Positions 57,995 to 64,000 of a stretch of DNA of 64,000 nt are shown piece after piece. Positions within the stretch are counted from its first letter, which is position 1. Every line of letters starts with the position of its first letter. The position numbers were made by a program, and so were the translations under genes. Below the pieces are notes generated by a model. That model was not told where the DNA came from. It saw nothing but the letters and a program-made list of their open reading frames with translations, and did not search any database. The DNA is from Chlamydiota bacterium (GTDB taxonomy: Bacteria > Chlamydiota > Chlamydiia > Chlamydiales > JAAKFR01): NCBI GenBank assembly GCA_021772465.1, contig JAJFLX010000012.1:1-64000 (forward strand), written 5' to 3'.

Positions 57995-59983
57995 ATGTCT
58001 GCATCTGAAAGTATCGATCGCTCAGTGTCACGCCTGAACCAGTCGAATCGAATCCTGATCGGTTCATCTGGACTGCTTGTTGTCTCGGTTGTGGCTTTTG
58101 CAATTTTGCAAAGAGTTCTCCCTCAAAACCTGAAGGATTTAAAAAATCTGCTCAAACCTAGTGTACTTCCTTGCATGATCGGCGCGGGCACCTCACTTAT
58201 TGTGGTTGGTGCAGCCGTGGCAGCGAGTCGTGTTTTCAATCAGAGAATTTTGCGTCATCTAGTTGCTACAAGCAAAGGTAAAGAGGAGGAGGAACTTTTT
58301 ATATCCTCAGATTCAAATAGCGTATCCAGTGGGGCCTCAGGGAGTAATTCAGCGCCTAATCCAGAGTCCAAAGAATATGCTGAGGCTGGGACTCAGACAG
58401 ATCAGGAGTCTGCATCTCCAGTGGCAACTGCAGAAGCATGTTCCCCAGACTCCGTTTCAGGGGAGGAGCCTGCAACAGCTAGTACTCCTGACACCAATAC
58501 CGCACATACTCCTGAGCCTACAGAGGCAACTGCAGTAGCAGGTCCCCCAGACCCCGTTTCAGGGCAGGAGGCTGCTCAACCTGAAAAAACGATCCTTGCA
58601 CAGATTCAAGAAGATATTATCCCACCGATCTTTGATGCAATCGGTGGAACTATCCTCTCCATTGTGAAAGTCCACGCTCGCGCCAATGGGAAAAAGGAGC
58701 CCTCTGACGAGGAGATAAATAATTGGACCGCTAAGTGCAAAGACCTTTTTAATACCTCTATCCAAGACCCTCGGTTGCTTGCTGCCGAGATATTGCGCTT
58801 TTTTGGGCGAGGTAAGATGAAACTCTCTGTAGCAAAAAGACGCGTGCTCGCCGCCTACAACTCTGGTGACAAGAAGCTCTATAAGCAAACAAAGACGAGA
58901 TACAACGCAGTGATGGGAGGAAACGATGCTCAAAAGCTGAAGAAGTTCCTCGATAAAAACACAAATAAAGTGGCCCTACTCAACAACTTTCCAGCTTACT
59001 TTGCAAAGCATTTCACTCTCATCAATAAAGACGTTAAAGAGTTAGGTCAAGAGATTCTAAAGACAATTTTTGCAGACGCAATTGAAATCGAGGGAATTGA
59101 CCAGGCGATCAAACATTTGAGAAAAAAACCCTCGATCGAAGCCGCCGAAGAATTTGTTCGCTTTGTTTTTGAAAGAGCCAAACTAGATGAGACTACGCTT
59201 GAGAATTGGAAAGAGCGGATTGAAAAGGAGATCATTGCTCCTCAACTCGCAAATGGGCTTAGCAACATGATGAACGTGCTTGCGAGAAATTTGCGCCTTC
59301 TTCCGACTCTTTTTCAAGAAAAAATCAATAAAAAGACACTCTACCCTCATATCCAAACTACATTTTTGCTTTCTGAGAGCATCGACTTAAAAGCTGATGA
59401 AAAGCGACTTAGCCTCCAATCGGCAGTCAATTATGGAAGAAAAAACGACCAGAAATTCACGCTCGTTAAAGAGGATAAGGATACGGGCTTGATACTTTGC
59501 TTTGCTCCAGATGAACAAAAAAAACTTAGAAAGAAATATAACGTACCCGAAAATATTTTGTTTGTCCCTACAGCAATTAATGACCACCCCTTCATTGAAA
59601 CGCGCAAAAAACTGCCAGAAAACAAGCTAGGCAGAAAATTGGTGGAGGGCATGTTCAGCCTCTTTGAAAAATCGATGCCTTCCTACTTAGAACCCTATCT
59701 CAGCAAAGCACTTCCAAAAATGCTCGATGAGGGACTGCAAACAAAACTCGGCTCAGTCGTGGATATTGCGCTCAAAAACCTTTTGCGCCCCATCTTTGAT
59801 GGATCGATTAGTCGCTCGAACCCCTTCCGTGAGCACTTCGAAAAAATCATTTCTACGAAGGCTCCCCAGTTGGCACAAGAGCTCGATCACCTTCATCAGA
59901 CCACAGATTTAGAAACGCTCAAAACCGCTTGTATAGAGGCCTTTAAAGAACTTACGGATGAATTTAACAAGGTAGCTTGTTGA
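57995..59983 (+). CDS. Inc-like protein 1: bilobed hydrophobic hairpin plus large helical domain (662 aa)
   Basis: Residues 25-44 and 55-74 are two hydrophobic segments separated by about ten residues, the bilobed hallmark of chlamydial inclusion-membrane (Inc) proteins. Residues 90-190 are a disordered Ser/Pro/Glu-rich linker containing imperfect SPVATAEACSPDSVSGEE repeats. Residues 200-662 are a charged, all-helical domain with no catalytic motif. No signal peptide is evident, which agrees with type III export. The end resembles the C-terminus of the next gene (APQLAQEL versus APKVPELAQNL), so the two appear to be paralogues. The start codon follows AGGTCTGTTGT. Export and host target are inference. 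Confidence 0.75.
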   Translation: MSASESIDRSVSRLNQSNRILIGSSGLLVVSVVAFAILQRVLPQNLKDLKNLLKPSVLPCMIGAGTSLIVVGAAVAASRVFNQRILRHLVATSKGKEEEELFISSDSNSVSSGASGSNSAPNPESKEYAEAGTQTDQESASPVATAEACSPDSVSGEEPATASTPDTNTAHTPEPTEATAVAGPPDPVSGQEAAQPEKTILAQIQEDIIPPIFDAIGGTILSIVKVHARANGKKEPSDEEINNWTAKCKDLFNTSIQDPRLLAAEILRFFGRGKMKLSVAKRRVLAAYNSGDKKLYKQTKTRYNAVMGGNDAQKLKKFLDKNTNKVALLNNFPAYFAKHFTLINKDVKELGQEILKTIFADAIEIEGIDQAIKHLRKKPSIEAAEEFVRFVFERAKLDETTLENWKERIEKEIIAPQLANGLSNMMNVLARNLRLLPTLFQEKINKKTLYPHIQTTFLLSESIDLKADEKRLSLQSAVNYGRKNDQKFTLVKEDKDTGLILCFAPDEQKKLRKKYNVPENILFVPTAINDHPFIETRKKLPENKLGRKLVEGMFSLFEKSMPSYLEPYLSKALPKMLDEGLQTKLGSVVDIALKNLLRPIFDGSISRSNPFREHFEKIISTKAPQLAQELDHLHQTTDLETLKTACIEAFKELTDEFNKVAC

Positions 59984-61314
59984 CTAGAGTCTCCCTCCAG
60001 CACCCGAGCCACTCGCATCAAACCTTGGCAGGAGCTTCGGCTACGGTATTGATTGCAAATTCAGCCGCTCTCTTTACCCTGGCTTGCCTTAGTCTTCAAC
60101 TCAGCCCTCTTTGCTTCGCTTCGATGATAGGGATGGAGAGCTTCTCTTTTTCAGCACTTACCCTCTCTTTGCTCACGCAAAAAAAATTAAAAAAGCCGAA
60201 AAAAGCACGAGCTCAACTTGCGGAGGCAGCAAAAGTAAATCCTGCGGTTGCACCTAAAAACCTTCAGATGGAAATAGCTCGAGAAGCTGAGATCGCAATG
60301 CTTGGAGAGGCGGCCGTGGCCACTCAAATCCAAGCTCCTGAAATCGCCCAAGTAGGCCCACCAACGCCCACAGTCGATGAGCTCCGAGCCTCACTTGGTA
60401 AAAAATTCGAAGCACTATTGGAGGCAGCAGGAGAGGTTCTCAGCGCACTGGCAAAGGCCTACGACGGAAAAGGTTCTCCAAGCATCAAGCAGGCAGTGAA
60501 AAGCATCAACACAACGCTTCAAAAGGCCTTTCGAGAGGACGCCTTTCTTTTCAAACTCGTGCGGCGCGCCTTGATTCGAAGCGAAGTGGATGAAAATGCT
60601 CTAGCAACGGCTCTGCCTACGATGACAATCGGTTCCATTCAACAAGCCTTGAAATCAAATATTAAAACTAAAAACGAGGAGTTTAAGGCCCTTCTAGAGG
60701 AGATGAAATTCTCCTCTTCTGACACTAAGGAAGCCAAAAAGTATCTGAGGGAACTCAAAAAAGTGAAAGAAGTGGGTTCTCCCGATTTTTACCGCCACCT
60801 TCTCGATTTAAGTGACCTTTTCTTCAAACACCTCGATGCGCAAGAGGGGTTGAAAACCTTGCTTCCCTACGGCATCGAAGTGCTCCCTGACCCTTTTGCA
60901 GAAAAAATTGTTAGCTTAGCCGAAGATTTTCCTAACATGTATGAAGAGGGAGGGCTTTTTAAGAGCAAACTCTTTAGGGGAACGATGTATTTCGCGACCA
61001 GTCGTCGACTGAAGGGGCGGGTCATTAACTGGATTTTGGCTCGAATCGATGAGCAGCCTCTTGAAAAGAAGGACCGCGAGGAGATCAAGGAAAAACTCGA
61101 GCCCGCTCTTCATGCCCTTTTAAATCCTCTCTACTACTCGACAGTTGGAAAAAAGCACGAATTGTACCGCAAAGTGAAAGGTCATGTTGCTCCTAAGGTC
61201 CCAGAGTTGGCTCAAAATTTAAAAAAAGAAGGGAGTTGGGAAGAAAAAATTGAGAGGCTAATCACACTTTTTAAGCAGTTCTCAAAGCTTTTGGCACAAG
61301 ATTTGCAAGTGTAG
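59977..61314 (+). CDS. Inc-like protein 2: bilobed hydrophobic hairpin plus helical domain (445 aa)
   Basis: Hydrophobic segments at about residues 22-41 and 47-67 form an Inc-type hairpin, followed by a basic stop (QKKLKKPKKAR). A flexible Ala/Pro/Glu linker and a charged helical domain (residues 130-445) follow. The start is TTG 59977 (AAGG four bases upstream), overlapping the stop of Inc-like 1 by 7 bp; no ATG exists near the 5' end. The C-terminal 70 residues align loosely with those of Inc-like 1, and both have the same order of hairpin, linker and helical domain. The two are probably made together and may work as a pair. I know of no characterised homologue. Confidence 0.72.
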   Translation: MLTRVSLQHPSHSHQTLAGASATVLIANSAALFTLACLSLQLSPLCFASMIGMESFSFSALTLSLLTQKKLKKPKKARAQLAEAAKVNPAVAPKNLQMEIAREAEIAMLGEAAVATQIQAPEIAQVGPPTPTVDELRASLGKKFEALLEAAGEVLSALAKAYDGKGSPSIKQAVKSINTTLQKAFREDAFLFKLVRRALIRSEVDENALATALPTMTIGSIQQALKSNIKTKNEEFKALLEEMKFSSSDTKEAKKYLRELKKVKEVGSPDFYRHLLDLSDLFFKHLDAQEGLKTLLPYGIEVLPDPFAEKIVSLAEDFPNMYEEGGLFKSKLFRGTMYFATSRRLKGRVINWILARIDEQPLEKKDREEIKEKLEPALHALLNPLYYSTVGKKHELYRKVKGHVAPKVPELAQNLKKEGSWEEKIERLITLFKQFSKLLAQDLQV

Positions 61315-61340
61315 TGACATCCAAATGATGGAGGTCACCT

Positions 61341-61514
61341 TTGGAACACGCACTAGAAAAAAAAGTTGCCTATCTCGAATTTATCAACGATCAACTGCTC
61401 AGCGAAATTCAGTATGTCGATCGCCTACTCAAGCTGATCGGATTTCCCGATGGCCTTGAAACAATCAAAAGCGCCGCTCAAGAGGTGATGGAAGAGGAGC
61501 AAGAGACAGAATAG
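61341..61514 (+). CDS. Small acidic helical protein (57 aa) with TTG start
   Basis: TTG 61341 is preceded at 5 nt by a perfect GGAGGT, one of the strongest ribosome-binding sites in the window. The product is acidic and helical (LEKKVAYLEFINDQLLSEI, then DRLLKLIGFPDGLETIKSAAQEV and a Glu-rich end). It resembles small chlamydial helical proteins of unknown role. A competing ATG frame at 61325 gives a basic, less protein-like peptide. It lies 26 bp after Inc-like 2 and could be its chaperone-like partner, which is speculation. Confidence 0.65.
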   Translation: MEHALEKKVAYLEFINDQLLSEIQYVDRLLKLIGFPDGLETIKSAAQEVMEEEQETE

Positions 61515-61539
61515 TCTCAGCTGTGCTACTCTCTCTCCC

Positions 61540-62343
61540 ATGAGTTGGGATCAATATGAGACCTGGGAAGCAGCTGAGTGCGCCTGGGATCAGCGCGCCG
61601 AGATAGCTGCAAAGAAAAAACCTCTGAGACGTCTTAAAACGCTCCCCCTCATGCCGGGAGTGACTCCCGAGACCGCCAAAGGGTTAAAATGGAAAAGCCT
61701 CAAGTATATGGTCGCATATGACAAAGACCGCAAAATCTTGAAGCACTTTCTCAAACACCCCCTTCGCTACTCCCTGCGCTTCATCCGCTCATTTGTGAAA
61801 AAAAAATCGTACCGACGTGAGGGAGACTTTTTTCTCTACGGACTCAAATCCGTGAAAGAGTTCGAGAGGCGATGGAAAAAAGATCTTCTCGTCGTCGGCT
61901 TCTCCTACTGCCAAAAACCTTTTGAGTGCCCCTCTAAGAGATTCACCGATCAATGCGTACGTGACCCCGAAAACCGCGTCTGCCAGCAGTGCCCTATCGG
62001 CAAGGTGCTCCATGCCCTGCCAAAAGAGAGCATCCCTCTGATCATCCCCACAGTCCACTACATCGGAGAAAAAATCTTCGAATATGTCCACGCCAATCCC
62101 GATAGAGAGGTCCTCTTTTTGATCACAGCGTGCGAAATGACACTCAAAATGTTTGGGGACTATGGCCACATGGCAGGAGTCAAAGGAATTGGGGTGAGAC
62201 TCGATGGGCGGATTTGCAATACGATGCGAGCCTTCGAGCTCAGCGAAAAGGGAATCAAGCCAGGGCTCACCGTTTTTACACCTAAGACAGAGAAGCGGGT
62301 GCTCGATCTGGTTCGGTTGATGCGAGAAGGTGCTTCTTCCTAA
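61540..62343 (+). CDS. Cysteine-cluster protein of unknown function (267 aa)
   Basis: The protein is basic and soluble. Residues 118-151 hold five Cys spaced as C-x5-C-x8-C-x8-C-x2-C (C124, C130, C139, C148, C151), followed by PIGKVLHALP. This could bind zinc or an iron-sulfur cluster. Two more Cys are in LITACEMT and GRICNTMR. The N-terminus is rich in Trp and Glu (MSWDQYETWEAAECAWDQR). I do not recognise the family with confidence. It converges on trhO with a 62-bp overlap of coding 3' ends, which is long. Confidence 0.65.
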   Translation: MSWDQYETWEAAECAWDQRAEIAAKKKPLRRLKTLPLMPGVTPETAKGLKWKSLKYMVAYDKDRKILKHFLKHPLRYSLRFIRSFVKKKSYRREGDFFLYGLKSVKEFERRWKKDLLVVGFSYCQKPFECPSKRFTDQCVRDPENRVCQQCPIGKVLHALPKESIPLIIPTVHYIGEKIFEYVHANPDREVLFLITACEMTLKMFGDYGHMAGVKGIGVRLDGRICNTMRAFELSEKGIKPGLTVFTPKTEKRVLDLVRLMREGASS

Positions 62344-63241
62344 AAGGCTTGTTGCCATTCTCTCTTTGATAGGGACGCCTGCGGGGCGCTCGCATACACT
62401 TCGTCGAGCAACACCCTAACTCTTTTTCAGTGCAAACTGAGCACGAAACGAAGAGGTGGTTGCAGTCCATATTCGCGCAGTTGTATTGCGTGTCAGACGA
62501 GCAGCCGCAGTGATGGCACTGAGCTATCGGCTCACTTGGATCTCCATCAATTTCGATTGCCAGACGGTCGTCAAATACAAAAAGCTTCCCCCTCCAGTGG
62601 TCTTTACCCACCTCATGCCCATAGTTTATCACACCGCCATTGAGCTGGTAGACCTGGTTAAAACCTTTGTCTTTAAGAACCTTAGAATACACTTCACACC
62701 GAATACCTCCCGTGCAGTACATCATCACGGGAGTCTCTTTCGGGCTTTTTTCTGCAGCGAGCTTCTCAGCAAATTTAGGAAACTCGCGAAAGGTTTTGAG
62801 AGAGGGGCGAACCGCCCCTTCAAAGTGGCCAATCTCACTCTCATACTCATTGCGCACATCGAGCACAAGGTAGTCACCGCTCTCTAACATCTCCTTCCAC
62901 CTCTTGGGATCTACATGCTCCCCACCCTCACTCGCTTCGATCTCGCAACTGAGCGCCACAAGCTCTTTTCGGTATTTCACACTCACCCGAGGGAAAATAT
63001 TCTCAGAGACGGTGCCCAGTTTAAAATGAGTCGACTCGAATCTCGGGTCTGCTTTTATCCACTCAATGTAGGCATCAACATCTTCAGCCGAGCCACTAAG
63101 CTGACCATTCACCCCCTCTTCAGAGAGGTAGATCCTGCATGTGATCTCCCGATTTTTAAAAAACTTCTTATGTTTTTTTACCTCGAGATGGGGGTTTTCA
63201 ATAGAGACGAATTCATAGAAAGCAAGGGCAAGATAGCTCAT
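62282..63241 (-). CDS. trhO: tRNA uridine(34) hydroxylase, rhodanese-type (TrhO/YceA)
   Basis: The 319-residue protein has the N-terminal acylphosphatase-like YceA domain (LAFYEFVSIENPH, ITCRIYLSEEGVNGQLSG), a rhodanese domain with active loop MMYCTGGIRCE, and a Cys-rich C-terminal tail (CHHCGCSS, CANMDCN, CSVCTEKELGCCSTKC). TrhO makes 5-hydroxyuridine at tRNA wobble positions. I chose ATG 63241 (MSYLALAFYEF); the longer frame to 63304 would add a hydrophobic 21-residue stretch not typical of the family. It is next to rpsD as in Chlamydia. Confidence 0.92.
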   Translation of the reverse strand: MSYLALAFYEFVSIENPHLEVKKHKKFFKNREITCRIYLSEEGVNGQLSGSAEDVDAYIEWIKADPRFESTHFKLGTVSENIFPRVSVKYRKELVALSCEIEASEGGEHVDPKRWKEMLESGDYLVLDVRNEYESEIGHFEGAVRPSLKTFREFPKFAEKLAAEKSPKETPVMMYCTGGIRCEVYSKVLKDKGFNQVYQLNGGVINYGHEVGKDHWRGKLFVFDDRLAIEIDGDPSEPIAQCHHCGCSSDTQYNCANMDCNHLFVSCSVCTEKELGCCSTKCMRAPRRRPYQRENGNKPFRKKHLLASTEPDRAPASLS

Positions 63242-63277
63242 GCGAGGCAGTATAAAAAAGCTCACAAAATAAATCCA

Positions 63278-63307
63278 TTGAAGAAAAACGGAGAGAGGGG
63301 GCATAAT
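63278..63307 (+). promoter_or_regulatory. Promoter of rpsD
   Basis: TTGAAG (63278-63283) and CATAAT (63302-63307) have an 18-bp spacer. The leader is about 25 nt and carries TTGGAG 6 nt before the ATG. Confidence 0.5.
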
Positions 63308-63338
63308 CAGCCCAGCTTAATTTGTTTTTGGAGTTAGA

Positions 63339-63965
63339 ATGGCACGTTATCGAGGTCCTAAAAATCGTATCGCACGTAGATTCGGCGCAAATATCTTTGG
63401 GCGCGCACGTAACCCTTTGATGCGCAAAGCGAATCCGCCAGGACAGCACGGCGCTCGCCGTCGTAAAAAATCGGATTTTGGATTGCAACTCGATGAAAAA
63501 CAGAAGCTTAAAGCATGCTATGGCATGTTGATGGAAAAACAGCTTGTGAAAAGCTACTACGAAGCGGCAAGACAAAAGGGGAATACGGCGCAGAATTTCA
63601 TCGAGAGATTGGAGTGCCGATTAGACAACGTCGTCTACCGCCTTCGGTTTGCTCGTTCTATTTTTGGAGCTCAACAGCTCGTCTCTCACGGTCACATTCT
63701 CGTGAATGGAAAGAAAGTAGACCGACGCTCTTTTTATGTCCGCCCAGGCATGGAGATCACAATTAAAGAGAAATCGCGCAAAGTGAAGTCTATTCTCGAT
63801 GCGATGGAGACAGCGGCGCAAACGACACCAGAATACCTCGAGCTCGACAAAGACAACTTCCGTGGAAAACTTCTCGTAGCCCCTCAGATCGATCAGGTGG
63901 AGTTGCAGCTTCCGGTTCCAGTGAATATCCCTGTTGTTTGTGAGTTTTTAGCCCACAGAACTTAA
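63339..63965 (+). CDS. rpsD: 30S ribosomal protein S4
   Basis: The 208-residue primary 16S-binding protein starts [16 protein letters not shown] and has [31 protein letters not shown]. The S4 RNA-binding domain is [43 protein letters not shown]. No zinc-type CxxC cluster is present near the N-terminus, so it is the C-minus form. It is divergent from trhO. After the stop only 35 bp remain in the window. Confidence 0.98.
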   Translation: MARYRGPKNRIARRFGANIFGRARNPLMRKANPPGQHGARRRKKSDFGLQLDEKQKLKACYGMLMEKQLVKSYYEAARQKGNTAQNFIERLECRLDNVVYRLRFARSIFGAQQLVSHGHILVNGKKVDRRSFYVRPGMEITIKEKSRKVKSILDAMETAAQTTPEYLELDKDNFRGKLLVAPQIDQVELQLPVPVNIPVVCEFLAHRT

Positions 63966-64000
63966 GATTCGGGTTTAAGGTCTAGGTAACACGCCTTTTT

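Noticed and set aside
58330..58570. CRISPR-like or phase-variable repeats in Inc-like 1
   Set aside because: The repeats are imperfect coding repeats of a Ser/Pro/Glu linker with no spacers or homopolymer tracts.
61325..61456. ATG frame MMEVTFGTRTRKK ahead of the 57-aa gene
   Set aside because: It is short, basic and irregular, and the ATG lies upstream of GGAGGT instead of downstream; the TTG frame fits the site and has coherent helices.

Overview
The window comes from a member of the phylum Chlamydiae, most likely a non-Chlamydiaceae (environmental, Parachlamydia-like) lineage. The main markers are an OmcA/OmcB pair of cysteine-rich envelope proteins, an NTT-type nucleotide transporter, a MurA with Asp in place of the usual active-site Cys, sdhCAB, eukaryote-like F-box and ankyrin proteins, and candidate inclusion-membrane (Inc-like) proteins. 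Many local gene orders match what I recall from Chlamydia trachomatis: ispF near cysJ, omcA-omcB, argS near murA, tsaE near dnaQ2, sppA-polA-coaE-rho, npt2-pgsA, dnaB then mnmG-lplA, pheT-YwqK-like-ogt, and rpsD next to trhO. Base composition looks moderate. I cannot name the species from the sequence. No transposase, integrase, CRISPR array or rRNA was seen.

Layout. 0-4.5 kb: the 3' end of cysJ, a large ankyrin protein, ispF, and a brnQ-rarD transporter operon. 4.6-8.1 kb: a membrane-anchored F-box protein, a bidirectional terminator, then omcB and omcA. 8.3-15.5 kb: murA-epmB, a methyltransferase, a ZntA-type metal ATPase with a small partner gene, and argS. 15.5-20.5 kb: a tightly overlapping operon (chlamydial hypothetical, tsaE, engB, dnaQ-like, pdxS, pdxT, acyl-CoA thioesterase) facing pdxH. 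PdxS, PdxT and PdxH together cover PLP synthesis and PNP/PMP salvage.

20.5-31.4 kb: pgk, a translationally coupled trio of paralogous multi-pass membrane proteins, a small ankyrin protein, an NTT transporter, pgsA and dedA family genes, and a four-gene tripartite ABC efflux operon. 31.4-38.4 kb: the sppA-polA-coaE-rho operon, an AAA/DUF4143 ATPase behind an operator-like promoter, and tRNA-Ser(GCU). 38.4-44.4 kb: dnaB, then an accessory patch of ankyrin, photolyase, ankyrin and an unknown secreted protein.

44.6-54.1 kb: a 29-residue basic ribosomal-type protein, mnmG-lplA, a GT39 glycosyltransferase coupled to sdhCAB, an unknown exported protein, tRNA-Leu(GAG), yidD and a LysM protein. 54.1-64 kb: pheT, a YwqK-repeat lipoprotein, ogt, a two-gene Inc-like operon, a 57-residue protein with a TTG start, a Cys-cluster protein, trhO and rpsD.

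Conserved housekeeping blocks alternate with host-interaction or lineage-specific cargo: ankyrins, F-box, Inc-like proteins, the membrane trio, the efflux pump, photolyase and the AAA ATPase. Four-base stop/start overlaps are very common, so most operons appear translationally coupled. Several starts are GTG or TTG. The candidates most likely to be undescribed are the membrane trio (21.7-23.2 kb), the Inc-like pair (58.0-61.3 kb), the ATPase with paired dyads (37.1-38.2 kb) and the F-box protein (4.6 kb).
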